DNA from: Muricomes intestini
GTDB taxonomy: Bacteria > Bacillota > Clostridia > Lachnospirales > Lachnospiraceae
NCBI RefSeq assembly: GCF_004346165.1
Contig: NZ_SLZZ01000004.1
Location: 62,001 to 126,000, forward strand
Direction: 5' to 3'
DNA: 64,000 nucleotides
This document shows, piece by piece, positions 42,657 to 54,126 of this stretch. The notes under the pieces were generated by a model. It had not been told where the DNA came from, did no database searches, and saw only the letters and a list, made by a program, of their open reading frames with translations. A program made the position numbers and the translations under genes. How positions within the stretch are numbered: the stretch's first letter is position 1; every line of letters begins with the position of its first letter.

Positions 42657-44261
42657 ATGAGTAATCTAAACAGCATAAAGAATGATATTGTAGAAGGACG
42701 AACAACACTTGGTATTGAATTAGGATCAACACGGATTAAGTCTGTTTTGATAGGTACAGACTTTACTCCTATAGCATCGGGCAGCCATGAGTGGGAGAAC
42801 AGCTATGATAATGGAATTTGGACTTATAATCTGGAGGATGTCAGTGTGGGACTTCAGAATAGTTACCGCAATATGGCAGATGAAGTAAAAGAAAAATATG
42901 GTGTTTCCCTGAAACGGACGAAGGCTCTTGGATTCAGTGCAATGATGCATGGATATCTGGCATTTGACAAGGAAGGAAAACTGCTTGTACCTTTCCGCAC
43001 ATGGAGAAATACGATTACAGGGGAAGCAGCAGGGATACTGACAGAATTATTCCAGTATAATGTGCCCCAGAGATGGAGTATAGCTCATCTATACCAGGCA
43101 ATTTTGAACGGGGAAGAACACGTAGGGGACGTGGACTTTTTTACTACATTGTCAGGCTATATCCACTGGCAGCTGACAGACCGGAAGGTGCTGGGAATCG
43201 GTGATGCAGCAGGAATGTTTCCTATTGATACTGAAAAAAAGGATTTCAATGGCAGGATGTTGGAGCAGTTTGATGAGCTTGTCTCGGAAAAAGGATATTC
43301 CTGGAAGATTAAAGACTTACTTCCTACAGTGCTTACGGCAGGCCAAGATGCCGGCTGCCTGACAGAAGAGGGTGCAAAACTGCTCGATCCGTCAGGAGAG
43401 CTGGAAGCAGGAATTCCCGTTTGCCCTCCGGAGGGAGATGCAGGAACCGGAATGGCAGCTACCAATAGCGTTGCAGTCAGGACGGGAAATGTATCCGCAG
43501 GAACCTCAATATTTGCCATGATTGTGTTAGAAAAGGAACTTTCAAAGGTTTATACGGAGATTGATATGGTGACAACGCCCTCGGGAGAGTTGGTTGCCAT
43601 GGCTCATGCTAACAACTGCACATCGGACTTAAATGCCTGGGTGGGGCTGTTCAAAGAATTTGCCGAGACATTTGGCATGAAGGTGGACATGAATCAACTG
43701 TTCTCGGTGCTGTATAATAAGGCATTGGAGGGTGATGCCGAGTGCGGAGGGCTTTTGTCTTATGGATATTATTCAGGCGAAAATATGCTGGACCTGGATG
43801 AGGGACGTCCACTATTTGTACGTACACCTGATAGCAAACTTAACCTTGCCAACTTTATGAGGGCCCATCTTCTGGGTGCGCTGGGGGCATTAAAGGTTGG
43901 GATGGATATATTGACAAAGGATGAACATATTCAGATCGATAAAATACTTGGGCACGGAGGCCTGTTTAAGACAAAAGGTGTCGGCCAGCGGCTTATGGCA
44001 GCAGCAATGAACGCACCCGTGTCTGTCATGGAAACTGCCGGAGAAGGCGGCGCATGGGGCATCGCCTTGCTTGCAGCCTATATGGCTCAAAAGGAAGAAG
44101 GCGAGACATTGGCACATTACCTGTCTGAAAAAGTATTTGGCGGTGATGAGGGCAGCTGCATAGAACCCGATGCAAAAGATGTGGAAGGTTTCGAGACATT
44201 CATTGATCGGTTTAAAAAGGGCATGGCGATCGAGAGGTGTGCAGTGGAAAACCTACATTAA
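42657..44261 (+). CDS. FGGY-family pentulose kinase, probably L-ribulokinase-type
   Basis: 534 residues. Begins the FGGY core with [16 protein letters not shown]; further ATPase-fold pieces are [12 protein letters not shown] near residue 285 and [22 protein letters not shown] near 440, with [15 protein letters not shown] after it. The next gene encodes a ribulose-phosphate 4-epimerase family protein, so L-ribulose or L-xylulose is the likely substrate (inference). GGAGG precedes ATG. Only 45 bp separate it from pyk, so it may be read from the pyk promoter. Confidence 0.82.
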   Translation: MSNLNSIKNDIVEGRTTLGIELGSTRIKSVLIGTDFTPIASGSHEWENSYDNGIWTYNLEDVSVGLQNSYRNMADEVKEKYGVSLKRTKALGFSAMMHGYLAFDKEGKLLVPFRTWRNTITGEAAGILTELFQYNVPQRWSIAHLYQAILNGEEHVGDVDFFTTLSGYIHWQLTDRKVLGIGDAAGMFPIDTEKKDFNGRMLEQFDELVSEKGYSWKIKDLLPTVLTAGQDAGCLTEEGAKLLDPSGELEAGIPVCPPEGDAGTGMAATNSVAVRTGNVSAGTSIFAMIVLEKELSKVYTEIDMVTTPSGELVAMAHANNCTSDLNAWVGLFKEFAETFGMKVDMNQLFSVLYNKALEGDAECGGLLSYGYYSGENMLDLDEGRPLFVRTPDSKLNLANFMRAHLLGALGALKVGMDILTKDEHIQIDKILGHGGLFKTKGVGQRLMAAAMNAPVSVMETAGEGGAWGIALLAAYMAQKEEGETLAHYLSEKVFGGDEGSCIEPDAKDVEGFETFIDRFKKGMAIERCAVENLH

Positions 44262-44267
44262 AAGGAT

Positions 44268-44291
44268 TGCAAAGGGGTCAGCCTCTTTTGG
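44268..44291 (+). repeat. Short palindrome between kinase and araD, copy 1
   Basis: TGCAAAGGGGTCAGCCTCTTTTG forms a hairpin between the kinase stop and the araD ribosome site. A sister copy lies at 45043-45067, in the next gap. Confidence 0.65.
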
Positions 44292-44305
44292 AAGGAGAAG
44301 AAAAC

Positions 44306-44992
44306 ATGCTGGAACAGCTGAAAAAAGAAGTATATGAGGCAAATATGTTGCTGCCAAAACACGGGTTGGTTACATTTACATGGGGGAATGTCAGCGGCAT
44401 TGACAGAGAAACAGGACTTTTTGTAATCAAGCCGAGTGGTGTGGAGTATGATAAGCTTACTCCGGGAGATATGGTAGTTATGGATTTGGAAGGAAACAAG
44501 CTGGAAGGAAATTATAACCCATCTTCTGATACTCCCACGCACTTGGAGCTATATAAGGCATTTTCTGATATAGGGGGAATTGTACACACTCATTCCGAGT
44601 GGGCAACAAGCTGGGCTCAGGCGGGCAGAGGAATTCCATGTTACGGCACAACCCATGCCGATTATATGTATGGAGAAATTCCATGTGTCAGGAATCTGAC
44701 CAAAGCAGAGATTGATGAAGCATACGAGAAAAATACAGGTGTATTAATCGTGGATTATTTCAAAGATAAAGATTACATTTCTATGCCGGCAGTGCTTTGT
44801 AAGAATCATGGGCCGTTTACCTGGGGGACAGATGCACACAATGCGGTGCACAACGCAGTAGTTCTGGAAGAAGTGGCAAAAATGGCGGCAAGATGCGAGT
44901 GGATAAACCCACAGGTTCAGCCGGCCCCGCAGGAGCTGCAGGACAAGCATTATTACAGGAAACATGGAGCAAACGCCTACTACGGACAATGA
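44306..44992 (+). CDS. araD: L-ribulose-5-phosphate 4-epimerase
   Basis: 228 residues from ATG 44306, preceded by GGAAGGAG; the longer frame starting at 44237 runs through the kinase end and repeat. Class II aldolase/AraD family: [15 protein letters not shown], phosphate-binding KPSG and [11 protein letters not shown], and zinc ligands in [12 protein letters not shown] and a later His of [10 protein letters not shown]. It converts L-ribulose 5-phosphate to D-xylulose 5-phosphate, feeding the pentose phosphate pathway. No araA is nearby. Confidence 0.93.
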   Translation: MLEQLKKEVYEANMLLPKHGLVTFTWGNVSGIDRETGLFVIKPSGVEYDKLTPGDMVVMDLEGNKLEGNYNPSSDTPTHLELYKAFSDIGGIVHTHSEWATSWAQAGRGIPCYGTTHADYMYGEIPCVRNLTKAEIDEAYEKNTGVLIVDYFKDKDYISMPAVLCKNHGPFTWGTDAHNAVHNAVVLEEVAKMAARCEWINPQVQPAPQELQDKHYYRKHGANAYYGQ

Positions 44993-45042
44993 AAATATTT
45001 GGTCCTGAACAGTTATAAAATGAGAATATTCTGAAAATGGAC

Positions 45043-45067
45043 TGCAAAAGGGTCAGACCCCTTTGCG
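45043..45067 (+). repeat. Short palindrome between araD and the M20 peptidase gene, copy 2
   Basis: TGCAAAAGGGTCAGACCCC then TTTGCG is a near-perfect inverted repeat and a close relative of 44268-44291. Both sit directly before a ribosome binding site. Confidence 0.7.
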
Positions 45068-45084
45068 GGAAAAGGGGGTGCAGC

Positions 45085-46251
45085 ATGCGGGATGCAGTCG
45101 ACTTGGCTGCCCGGCTGGTCAGGATAGAAAGTACAAATCCGGGAACTTATGAGGGGTGCGTCGGAGAGTTTATCTGTCAGTATCTTGAGGAAGCCGGCGT
45201 AAAACCGGAGAAATCTTTAGTGGTTCCGGGACGGTTTAATGTACGGGCAATTCTGGAAGGTGAAGTGAAGCATCCGGCTCTTATATTCATCTGCCATATG
45301 GATACTGTTGTAAAAGGAAACGGCTGGGACGTAAAAGCCTTTGAAGGGAACGTAACGGACGGCAGACTTGTGGGCCGGGGAGCCTGCGATATGAAATCAG
45401 GACTTGCAAGTGCCCTCAGTGTATTTGCAGAAACTGCGGAACAGATAAAAAGGGGTGACATTAAGCTGAGACATTCCCTTATGTTTATAGGAACTGTGGA
45501 TGAGGAAGGTGATATGAGGGGCGTGGAGAAGGTCATTGCCGATGGCTGGGTGACGGAAAGGGACTGGATTATGGATACAGAGCCCACGGATGGGCAGATT
45601 CAGATGTCTCACAAAGGACGTACTTGGTTTGAGCTAAGTGCGCAGGGTGTTACCGCCCATGCCAGTATGCCGGAAAAAGGTGCCGATGCCATAGCAGGAA
45701 TGGCGGAAATGCTCACATATATAAGAAGAAAATTTGCCCATTGCCCGGTACATCCCGAGCTGGGGCGTTCAACGGTCACTTTTGGGCAGATCCAGGGAGG
45801 GTACAGCCCCTATGTAGTACCGGATAGCTGCCAAGTGACAATTGACATGAGGCTGGTACCGCCCATGGATACGAAACAGGCTGAAGAGATTCTGAAGGCG
45901 GCAATAGAGGAAGGGCGGCAGCAGGTGCCGGGAGTAAAGGGCAGTTACAGAATTACCGGTGACCGGCCGTGGGTGGAAACTCACCCGGAGTCGGTACTTC
46001 TGGGGGAATTGAAAAAGGCCTTTGAGGAAGCTGTAGGGAAAGTGCCAAAAGTCAGTGCTTTCCCCGGCTATACTGACACGGCGGTGATTGCTGGAAGGTT
46101 GAAGAACAAAGAGTGTATATCCTGTGGACCGGGGAGTTTAAAACAGGCCCATAAGCCAAATGAATTTGTTCCTACCACAGAAATTGTGAGATGTCAAGAG
46201 GTTTTTTTCATATTAGTGAAAAATATGTTGACAGAGGAAAGAGCTATGTGA
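45085..46251 (+). CDS. M20-family peptidase/deacylase (ArgE/DapE-like)
   Basis: 388 residues from ATG 45085 with AAAGGGGGTG before it; the longer frame begins inside the palindrome. Two-zinc hydrolase: FICHMDTVVKGNGWDVKAFEG holds the first ligand His and catalytic Asp, LVGRGACDMKSGLASAL the bridging Asp, GTVDEEGDMRG the catalytic Glu pair, and CGPGSLKQAHKPNEFVPT the last His. A dimerisation domain lies between about 175 and 285. It removes acyl or amino acid groups from small amides; the substrate is unclear. Its last codons contain the rpoB promoter. Confidence 0.85.
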   Translation: MRDAVDLAARLVRIESTNPGTYEGCVGEFICQYLEEAGVKPEKSLVVPGRFNVRAILEGEVKHPALIFICHMDTVVKGNGWDVKAFEGNVTDGRLVGRGACDMKSGLASALSVFAETAEQIKRGDIKLRHSLMFIGTVDEEGDMRGVEKVIADGWVTERDWIMDTEPTDGQIQMSHKGRTWFELSAQGVTAHASMPEKGADAIAGMAEMLTYIRRKFAHCPVHPELGRSTVTFGQIQGGYSPYVVPDSCQVTIDMRLVPPMDTKQAEEILKAAIEEGRQQVPGVKGSYRITGDRPWVETHPESVLLGELKKAFEEAVGKVPKVSAFPGYTDTAVIAGRLKNKECISCGPGSLKQAHKPNEFVPTTEIVRCQEVFFILVKNMLTEERAM

Positions 46252-46257
46252 TATAGT
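46228..46257 (+). promoter_or_regulatory. Dedicated promoter of rpoBC inside the end of the M20 gene
   Basis: TTGACA (46228-46233), 18 bp, TATAGT (46252-46257), overlapping the last eight codons and stop of the upstream gene. A leader of about 125 nt follows with a GGAAAG (46275-46280) / CTTTCC (46318-46323) stem and TTATTT, which may act as an attenuator. Confidence 0.8.
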
Positions 46258-46391
46258 AGAAAATGCGCTATTATGGAAAGGTGTGCCATTGTAGTAACAG
46301 TTTACTGTCACAGGGCTCTTTCCTTATTTACTGGAACTATTGTAGGGCGACTCGTAAGCCCGCAAAAAAATATATGAGGAGTGAAACGTCA

Positions 46392-49300
46392 ATGGAGAAA
46401 AACAGAATTCGTCCCATCACAAACGGAAAAAGCTTACGCATGAGCTATTCCAGACAAAAAGAAGTATTAGAGATGCCGAATCTTATCGAAGTCCAGAAAG
46501 ACTCATACCAGTGGTTTCTGGATGAAGGACTGAAAGAGGTGTTTGACGATATTTCCCCGATCTCCGACTTCAGCGGTCATTTAAGTCTGGAATTTGTCGA
46601 TTTTACACTCTGCGAGAGTGATATGAAATACACAATCGAAGAGTGCAAAGAGCGTGATGCAACATACGCAGCGCCTTTGAAGGTAAGGGTCAGACTTTAC
46701 AACAAGGACAATGATGAGATAAACGAACATGAAATATTTATGGGAGACCTTCCGCTTATGACGAAAACCGGTACCTTCGTGATCAACGGTGCCGAACGTG
46801 TTATTGTAAGCCAACTGGTCCGCTCGCCGGGAATCTATTATGGAATTACCCACGATAAGCTCGGAAAAGAACTTTATTCAGCAACAGTCATCCCAAACCG
46901 CGGTGCATGGCTGGAATACGAAACAGACTCCAATGACGTTTTTTATGTACGTGTAGATAGAACGAGGAAGGTGCCGATTACCGTGTTAATCCGTGCACTG
47001 GGAATCGGAACCAATGCAGAAATTATTGATTTATTTGGTGAGGAACCTAAGATCCTTGCAAGCTTTAGTAAAGATACAGCCGAAAGCTATCATGAAGGCT
47101 TGCTAGAGTTATACAAGAAGATAAGGCCGGGCGAGCCGCTTGCAGTGGACAGTGCGGAGAGCCTGATTACAAGCATGTTTTTTGACCCAAGGCGCTATGA
47201 TCTGGCAAAGGTTGGACGCTATAAGTTCAACAAGAAACTGGCGTTTCGAAACCGTATCCGGGGACAGAGAGTGGCAGAAACCGTTGTCAGCCCTCTGACA
47301 GGTGAAGTGATTGCAGAAAAAGGCACAGTTATCACCAGGGAATTGGCAGATGATATCCAAAATTCTGCGGCACCGTATGTCTGGGTGGAGGGTGAAGAAG
47401 AGTCCCGCAATATTAAGATTCTCTCTAATATGATGGTAGATTTGCAGGCAATTGTTGATATTGACCCGAAAGAAGTCGGAGTGACGGAACAGGTATACTA
47501 TCCGGTACTGGAAGGACTTTTGGAGGAGAGTGCCGGGGATATTGAAGAACTGAAGCACTTGATCCACAGAGATATCCATGATTTGATTCCAAAGCATATT
47601 ACAAAGGAAGATATCCTTGGTTCCATCAATTATAACATCCATCTTGAGTATGGAATCGGCAATGATGATGACATTGACCATCTGGGCAACAGACGTATCC
47701 GTGCAGTGGGAGAACTTCTCCAGAATCAGTACAGAATCGGTTTGTCCAGACTGGAAAGAGTTGTCCGTGAAAGAATGACAACACAGGATCAGGAGGGTAT
47801 TTCTCCTCAGTCACTGATTAACATTAAGCCTGTGACAGCAGCAGTGAAAGAATTTTTCGGTTCTTCCCAGCTGTCTCAGTTTATGGATCAGAATAACCCA
47901 TTGGGTGAACTGACTCACAAAAGACGTCTTTCCGCATTGGGGCCGGGGGGTCTTTCCAGAGACCGTGCCGGCTTTGAGGTACGTGACGTTCACTACTCCC
48001 ATTACGGAAGAATGTGTCCTATTGAGACCCCCGAAGGTCCCAATATCGGTCTGATCAATTCGCTTGCCTGCTATGCAAGAATTAATGAGTATGGTTTCAT
48101 AGAAGCACCATACCGTAAGGTAGATAAGACTGAGCCGGAAAATCCAATTGTCACAGAAGAAGTTGTCTACATGACTGCGGACGAAGAGGATAACTATCAC
48201 GTTGCGCAGGCGAATGAGCCTCTGGACGATGAAGGACATTTCCGCCGAAAAAATGTTTCCGGCCGCTACCGTGAAGAGACACAGGAATATGAGAGAAGCA
48301 AGTTTGATTTCATGGACGTTTCTCCTAAGATGGTGTTCTCTGTAGCAACCGCCCTGATTCCTTTCCTGGAAAATGACGATGCCAACCGGGCCCTGATGGG
48401 CTCTAATATGCAGCGCCAGGCAGTGCCGCTGCTCACTACAGAAGCACCGGTTGTAGGAACAGGTATGGAAGTAAAATCAGCTGTCGACTCCGGCGTGTGC
48501 ATTGTATCGGAAAAGGCAGGTGTGGTTGAGCGTTCTACATCTACAGATATTACAATCCGTCACGATGATGGAACGAAGAAAACTTATAAGTTAACAAAGT
48601 TCCTGAGGAGTAATCAGAGTAACTGCTATAATCAGAGGCCGATCGTGGATAAGGGAGAGCGTGTGGAGGAGGGACAAGTAATCGCAGACGGTCCGTCTAC
48701 TTCCAACGGCGAGATGGCACTTGGAAAGAACCCGTTGATTGGCTTCATGACATGGGAAGGTTATAATTACGAGGATGCCGTTCTGTTAAGTGAAAGACTG
48801 GTGCAGGATGATGTCTATACTTCTGTCCACATTGAAGAATATGAGGCCGAAGCCCGTGATACAAAGCTTGGACCGGAAGAAATCACAAGAGATATTCCGG
48901 GAGTCGGGGATGACGCGCTCAAAGACCTTGATGAAAGAGGGATTATCCGCATTGGTGCGGAAGTCCGTGCAGGAGATATCCTGGTTGGAAAAGTAACTCC
49001 TAAGGGAGAGACAGAGCTGACGGCGGAAGAAAGACTGCTGCGGGCAATTTTTGGCGAGAAAGCACGTGAAGTAAGGGATACTTCCCTGAAAGTACCCCAT
49101 GGCGAATATGGTATTATTGTTGATGCAAAGGTATTTACAAGGGAGAACGGCGATGAACTTTCCCCCGGAGTAAATCAGGCAGTCCGCATTTATATTGCCC
49201 AGAAGAGAAAGATTTCAGTGGGTGATAAGATGGCCGGGCGTCACGGCAATAAGGGTGTTGTTTCCCGCGTGCTTCCGGTCGAGGATATGCCTTATCTTCC

Positions 49301-50252
49301 GAACGGACGCCCTCTGGATATCGTGCTGAACCCATTGGGTGTACCTTCCCGTATGAATATAGGACAGGTATTGGAAATTCACCTGAGCCTTGCAGCAAAG
49401 GCACTTGGCTTTAACATCTCCACCCCGGTCTTCGATGGGGCAAATGAAATTGATATTATGGATACTCTGGAGCTGGCAAATGATTATGTCAACCTGGAAT
49501 GGGAAGAATTTGAGAAGAAGCATGGTGATGAGCTGCTTCCGGAGGTTTTACAATATTTGTCTGACAACAGAGAGAACCGGAAGCTTTGGAAAGGTGTTCC
49601 GCTTTCACGTGATGGAAAGGTGCGTCTGCGTGACGGCCGTACGGGAGAGTTTTTCGACAGTCCGGTTACCATTGGACACATGCACTACCTGAAACTCCAT
49701 CATCTGGTAGATGATAAGATCCATGCACGTTCTACCGGTCCCTACTCACTTGTTACACAGCAGCCTCTGGGCGGTAAAGCCCAGTTCGGCGGACAGCGTT
49801 TCGGAGAGATGGAGGTTTGGGCCCTGGAGGCCTACGGCGCATCCTATACTCTGCAGGAGATTCTGACTGTGAAGTCCGACGATGTTGTAGGACGTGTGAA
49901 AACTTATGAAGCAATTATCAAAGGGGAGAATATTCCTGAACCGGGTATTCCAGAATCGTTTAAGGTCCTTTTGAAAGAACTTCAGTCACTGGCACTGGAT
50001 GTGCGGGTGCTGCGTGATGACAATACAGAAGTCGAGATTATGGAAACGGCAGATTACGGTGAGACAGATCTTCATTCTATTATTGAAGGAGACAGAAGAT
50101 ATCGTAATGAGAATGAGTCCTATGGACACCACGGATTTACGGAACAGGAGTTTGTTGGAGAAGAACTTGAAAATGTGGAACCTGAAGAGGAGGATTCCGA
50201 GGAGGAGAATGACGAAGCCGACTTTGATGATTTTATGGATGAAGAAGAATAG
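46392..50252 (+). CDS. rpoB: DNA-directed RNA polymerase beta subunit
   Basis: 1286 residues from ATG 46392 (GAGGAG site upstream; the frame is open 43 codons further through the untranslated leader). The rifampicin-binding region [30 protein letters not shown] has the sensitive-type residues. [19 protein letters not shown]-type switch region and the C-terminal [24 protein letters not shown] contact beta prime. The last 40 residues are very acidic (Glu/Asp repeats), a common clostridial tail. Catalytic core of transcription with RpoC, 12 bp downstream. Confidence 0.98.
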   Translation: MEKNRIRPITNGKSLRMSYSRQKEVLEMPNLIEVQKDSYQWFLDEGLKEVFDDISPISDFSGHLSLEFVDFTLCESDMKYTIEECKERDATYAAPLKVRVRLYNKDNDEINEHEIFMGDLPLMTKTGTFVINGAERVIVSQLVRSPGIYYGITHDKLGKELYSATVIPNRGAWLEYETDSNDVFYVRVDRTRKVPITVLIRALGIGTNAEIIDLFGEEPKILASFSKDTAESYHEGLLELYKKIRPGEPLAVDSAESLITSMFFDPRRYDLAKVGRYKFNKKLAFRNRIRGQRVAETVVSPLTGEVIAEKGTVITRELADDIQNSAAPYVWVEGEEESRNIKILSNMMVDLQAIVDIDPKEVGVTEQVYYPVLEGLLEESAGDIEELKHLIHRDIHDLIPKHITKEDILGSINYNIHLEYGIGNDDDIDHLGNRRIRAVGELLQNQYRIGLSRLERVVRERMTTQDQEGISPQSLINIKPVTAAVKEFFGSSQLSQFMDQNNPLGELTHKRRLSALGPGGLSRDRAGFEVRDVHYSHYGRMCPIETPEGPNIGLINSLACYARINEYGFIEAPYRKVDKTEPENPIVTEEVVYMTADEEDNYHVAQANEPLDDEGHFRRKNVSGRYREETQEYERSKFDFMDVSPKMVFSVATALIPFLENDDANRALMGSNMQRQAVPLLTTEAPVVGTGMEVKSAVDSGVCIVSEKAGVVERSTSTDITIRHDDGTKKTYKLTKFLRSNQSNCYNQRPIVDKGERVEEGQVIADGPSTSNGEMALGKNPLIGFMTWEGYNYEDAVLLSERLVQDDVYTSVHIEEYEAEARDTKLGPEEITRDIPGVGDDALKDLDERGIIRIGAEVRAGDILVGKVTPKGETELTAEERLLRAIFGEKAREVRDTSLKVPHGEYGIIVDAKVFTRENGDELSPGVNQAVRIYIAQKRKISVGDKMAGRHGNKGVVSRVLPVEDMPYLPNGRPLDIVLNPLGVPSRMNIGQVLEIHLSLAAKALGFNISTPVFDGANEIDIMDTLELANDYVNLEWEEFEKKHGDELLPEVLQYLSDNRENRKLWKGVPLSRDGKVRLRDGRTGEFFDSPVTIGHMHYLKLHHLVDDKIHARSTGPYSLVTQQPLGGKAQFGGQRFGEMEVWALEAYGASYTLQEILTVKSDDVVGRVKTYEAIIKGENIPEPGIPESFKVLLKELQSLALDVRVLRDDNTEVEIMETADYGETDLHSIIEGDRRYRNENESYGHHGFTEQEFVGEELENVEPEEEDSEEENDEADFDDFMDEEE

Positions 50253-50264
50253 GAGGAGCCATAT

Positions 50265-53200
50265 ATGCCAGCAAGTAATAATGAACAACAATTTCAGCCG
50301 CTAACTTTTGATGCAATCAAAATCGGTCTGGCTTCACCGGAAAAAATCCTGGAGTGGTCGAGAGGAGAGGTTACAAAGCCTGAGACCATTAACTATAGAA
50401 CACTGAAACCTGAAAAAGATGGACTTTTTTGCGAAAAGATTTTTGGACCAAGCAAGGACTGGGAATGCCATTGCGGAAAGTATAAGAAGATTCGATATAA
50501 AGGTGTAATCTGCGACAGATGTGGTGTTGAAGTGACTAAAGCATCTGTGCGCCGTGAGCGAATGGGTCATATTGCCCTGGCTGCCCCGGTATCTCATATC
50601 TGGTATTTTAAAGGGATTCCAAGCCGTATGGGATTGATTCTGGACATTTCGCCGAGAACACTGGAGAGAGTACTGTATTTTGCTTCCTATATTGTACTTG
50701 ACAAAGGTGAAACCAGTCTGCAGTATAAGCAGGTTTTATCTGAAGCTGAATATCAGGAAGAAAAGGAAAAATGGGGCTATGGCGCTTTCCGTGTAGGGAT
50801 GGGTGCGGAAGCCATCCAGGAGCTTTTGCAGGCAATTGATCTGGAGAAGGAATATGCAGAGCTGCAGGCGGGACTTGCCAATGCTACAGGACAGAAACGT
50901 GCAAGAATTGTGAAACGTCTGGAGGTTGTGGAAGCTTTCCGTGAGTCCGGGAACAAGCCGGAATGGATGATTCTGACGGCTATTCCGGTCATCCCACCGG
51001 ACCTTCGGCCCATGGTACAGCTGGATGGCGGGCGCTTTGCCACATCTGACTTAAATGATTTATATAGAAGAATTATTAATAGAAACAATCGCCTTAAGAG
51101 ACTGCTGGAGCTGGGTGCGCCGGATATTATCGTCCGCAATGAAAAGCGCATGCTGCAGGAGGCTGTAGATGCCCTGATTGACAACGGGCGCCGGGGCCGT
51201 CCGGTAACAGGCCCGGGTAACAGAGCTTTGAAGTCTCTTTCCGACATGCTGAAAGGAAAGTCCGGACGTTTCCGCCAGAATCTGCTTGGAAAACGTGTCG
51301 ATTATTCGGGGCGTTCTGTTATTGTGGTCGGACCGGAGCTGAAAATTTATCAGTGCGGTCTGCCAAAAGAGATGGCAATTGAGCTGTTTAAACCTTTTGT
51401 TATGAAAGAACTGGTAGCAAACGGAACAGCCCACAATATTAAAAATGCAAAGAAAATGGTAGAGAGACTTCAGCCAGAGGTATGGGATGTACTTGAAGAA
51501 GTAATCAAGGAACATCCGGTTATGTTAAACCGTGCCCCTACACTGCACAGGCTGGGCATTCAGGCCTTTGAGCCCATTCTTGTCGAGGGAAAGGCTATCA
51601 AGCTGCATCCCCTGGTGTGTACCGCATACAATGCTGACTTTGACGGAGACCAGATGGCTGTCCATGTGCCGCTGTCTGTAGAGGCGCAGGCAGAGTGCAG
51701 ATTTCTGCTGCTTTCACCAAATAATCTGTTGAAGCCTTCTGATGGTGGCCCGGTTGCCGTTCCTTCACAGGATATGGTACTCGGTATCTACTATTTGACA
51801 CAGCTAAGGCCGGGCTCAAAGGGCGAGGGAATGTCTTTTAAGAATATTAATGAGGCAATTCTCGCCTATGAGAACGGATATATTACTCTTCACTCCATGA
51901 TTAAGGTCCGCGTGTCAAAGACAATGCCGGATGGAAGTGAAAAAGCAGGAGTTATTGATGCTACGCTGGGAAGACTTTTGTTTAATGAGATTATTCCTCA
52001 GGATCTTGGATTTGTAGACCGGGAGTTGGAAGAGAATGCTCTTTTGCTGGAAATAGATTTCCATGTGGGCAAAAAGCAGCTAAAACAGATTTTGGAGAAG
52101 GTTATTAATACCCACGGAGCGACACAGACGGCAGAAGTGCTGGATAATGTAAAAGCTATCGGTTACAAATTTTCAACGAAGGCAGCCATGACAGTGTCTA
52201 TTTCTGACATGACCGTGCCACCCGAGAAACCTCAGATGATTGAGGACGCTCAGGATACAGTAGATAAGATTACAAAGAATTACAAGCGTGGCCTGATTAC
52301 GGAAGAAGAGCGGTATAAAGAGGTTGTTGAAACCTGGAAAGCAACTGACGATAAGCTTACAGAGGCGCTGCTTTCAGGCCTGGATGAATACAATAATATC
52401 TTCATGATGGCTGACTCAGGTGCCCGTGGTTCCGATAAGCAGATTAAACAGCTTGCAGGCATGCGGGGTCTGATGGCCGACACTACGGGACGTACGATTG
52501 AGCTGCCCATTAAGTCTAACTTCCGTGAAGGTCTGGATGTACTGGAATATTTTATGTCAGCCCACGGAGCCCGCAAGGGACTTTCCGATACGGCTCTTCG
52601 TACGGCTGATTCAGGATATCTCACCAGACGTCTGGTTGACGTGTCACAGGAGTTGATTATCCATGACAGTGACTGCCAGGAAGAGGAAAAAGAAATTCCG
52701 GGAATGTATGTTAAGGCATTTATGGACGGCAATGAAGAAATTGAAAGTCTTCAGGAACGAATCACAGGACGTTTCTCGGCTGAGGATATCAAAGATAAAG
52801 ACGGTCAGGTGCTTGTGAAAGCCAACCATATGATCACTCCCAGGCGTGCTGAGCTGGTTATGAAAAAAGGTGTGGATGAAAAGGGTAATACACCGACAAA
52901 GATAAAAATCCGTACTATGCTCACATGTAAATGTAAGAATGGTGTATGCTCCAAGTGCTATGGTGCAAACATGGCAACCGGTGAAGCTGTTCAGGTAGGT
53001 GAAGCTGTCGGTATTATTGCGGCACAATCTATCGGTGAACCAGGTACACAGTTGACTATGCGTACTTTCCACACGGGCGGTGTTGCCGGTGATGATATTA
53101 CACAGGGCCTTCCCCGTGTGGAGGAACTTTTTGAGGCAAGAAAACCGAAAGGTCTTGCTATTATTACCGAATTTGCAGGTACTGCAACAATCAGCGATAC

Positions 53201-53930
53201 AAAGAAGAAACGTGAAATTATTGTGTCAAACGATGAGACAGGAGAATCTAAAGCTTACCTGATTCCTTATGGCTCCCGCATCAAGGTACAGGACGGAGCA
53301 CAACTAGAGGCCGGAGATGAGCTGACAGAAGGAAGTGTAAATCCCCATGACATCTTGAAGATTAAGGGGCTCCGTGCTGTTCAGGATTATATGATCCAGG
53401 AAGTACAGCGTGTATACCGTCTGCAGGGTGTTGAGATCAACGATAAGCATATTGAGGTTATTGTCCGTCAGATGCTTAAGAAAGTCCGGGTTGAGGAAAA
53501 GGGAGATTCCGAATTCCTGCCGGGAACTATGGTGGATGTACTGGAATTTTCCGAGATCAATGAACAGCTTGAGGCAGAGGATAAAGAGCCTGCAGTAGGC
53601 GAGCAGATTATGTTGGGTATCACGAAAGCATCACTTGCAACAGATTCATTCTTGTCGGCAGCTTCCTTCCAGGAAACGACTAAAGTACTCACGGAGGCTG
53701 CAATCAAAGGAAAAGTGGATCATCTGGTAGGGCTTAAGGAAAATGTTATCATTGGTAAACACATTCCTGCCGGTACAGGTATGAAACGGTACAGAGATGT
53801 AAAATTAAGCACTGAGCTTGACGAAGATGATGAAATTGACTTTGATGAAGAATTGGATCCGGACGAAATGGTCCAGGAGGAGGAACAAACCGCAGAAACA
53901 ACAGAAGACCCTATTCCTGTAGCGAAATAA
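50265..53930 (+). CDS. rpoC: DNA-directed RNA polymerase beta prime subunit
   Basis: 1221 residues. The first zinc site [20 protein letters not shown] is near residues 65-90, the Mg-binding active centre [14 protein letters not shown] near 460, the bridge-helix/trigger-loop region follows ([28 protein letters not shown] near 770), and the second zinc site with [13 protein letters not shown] near 890. TAGGAGG precedes ATG. The acidic C-terminal tail ends the protein. Here rpoC is followed by hairpins and not by rpsL. Confidence 0.98.
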   Translation: MPASNNEQQFQPLTFDAIKIGLASPEKILEWSRGEVTKPETINYRTLKPEKDGLFCEKIFGPSKDWECHCGKYKKIRYKGVICDRCGVEVTKASVRRERMGHIALAAPVSHIWYFKGIPSRMGLILDISPRTLERVLYFASYIVLDKGETSLQYKQVLSEAEYQEEKEKWGYGAFRVGMGAEAIQELLQAIDLEKEYAELQAGLANATGQKRARIVKRLEVVEAFRESGNKPEWMILTAIPVIPPDLRPMVQLDGGRFATSDLNDLYRRIINRNNRLKRLLELGAPDIIVRNEKRMLQEAVDALIDNGRRGRPVTGPGNRALKSLSDMLKGKSGRFRQNLLGKRVDYSGRSVIVVGPELKIYQCGLPKEMAIELFKPFVMKELVANGTAHNIKNAKKMVERLQPEVWDVLEEVIKEHPVMLNRAPTLHRLGIQAFEPILVEGKAIKLHPLVCTAYNADFDGDQMAVHVPLSVEAQAECRFLLLSPNNLLKPSDGGPVAVPSQDMVLGIYYLTQLRPGSKGEGMSFKNINEAILAYENGYITLHSMIKVRVSKTMPDGSEKAGVIDATLGRLLFNEIIPQDLGFVDRELEENALLLEIDFHVGKKQLKQILEKVINTHGATQTAEVLDNVKAIGYKFSTKAAMTVSISDMTVPPEKPQMIEDAQDTVDKITKNYKRGLITEEERYKEVVETWKATDDKLTEALLSGLDEYNNIFMMADSGARGSDKQIKQLAGMRGLMADTTGRTIELPIKSNFREGLDVLEYFMSAHGARKGLSDTALRTADSGYLTRRLVDVSQELIIHDSDCQEEEKEIPGMYVKAFMDGNEEIESLQERITGRFSAEDIKDKDGQVLVKANHMITPRRAELVMKKGVDEKGNTPTKIKIRTMLTCKCKNGVCSKCYGANMATGEAVQVGEAVGIIAAQSIGEPGTQLTMRTFHTGGVAGDDITQGLPRVEELFEARKPKGLAIITEFAGTATISDTKKKREIIVSNDETGESKAYLIPYGSRIKVQDGAQLEAGDELTEGSVNPHDILKIKGLRAVQDYMIQEVQRVYRLQGVEINDKHIEVIVRQMLKKVRVEEKGDSEFLPGTMVDVLEFSEINEQLEAEDKEPAVGEQIMLGITKASLATDSFLSAASFQETTKVLTEAAIKGKVDHLVGLKENVIIGKHIPAGTGMKRYRDVKLSTELDEDDEIDFDEELDPDEMVQEEEQTAETTEDPIPVAK

Positions 53931-53943
53931 AAACAAAAACACA

Positions 53944-54032
53944 CCCTGTAAGGAACTGCCCGGACGGCGGGTCCTTATGGGGCGTTACTGTTCACAGGCC
54001 AGCCTGCAAACAGTAACTATGAGGCCTTTTTG
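53944..54032 (+). terminator. Hairpin cluster and terminator after rpoC
   Basis: TAAGGA...CCCG pairs with CGGG...TCCTTA (53949-53977). A second hairpin GTTACTGTT (53984-53992) / AACAGTAAC (54009-54017) follows, and GGCC...GGCCTTTTT provides a T run near 54030. Together they should end rpoBC transcription. Confidence 0.6.
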
Positions 54033-54042
54033 GAGAAATGGA

Positions 54043-54071
54043 TTGACAGTTTGTATGAATAGTCTTACAAT
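54043..54071 (+). promoter_or_regulatory. Promoter of the M24 peptidase gene
   Basis: Perfect TTGACA (54043-54048), 17 bp, TACAAT (54066-54071), about 55 bp before the start codon. Confidence 0.8.
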
Positions 54072-54126
54072 TACTGTGGTATGTTTATAAAAGTTGCACA
54101 TAAAGTGCAAAAAAGGAGGATTATTG

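Noticed and set aside
46263-46391. Extended N-terminus of rpoB, 43 extra codons
   Set aside because: It covers the untranslated leader and its hairpin; the GAGGAG site and RpoB conservation place the start at 46392.
47109-47681. A 190-codon minus-strand open frame inside rpoB
   Set aside because: Antisense to a universally conserved gene; no start signal or family resemblance.
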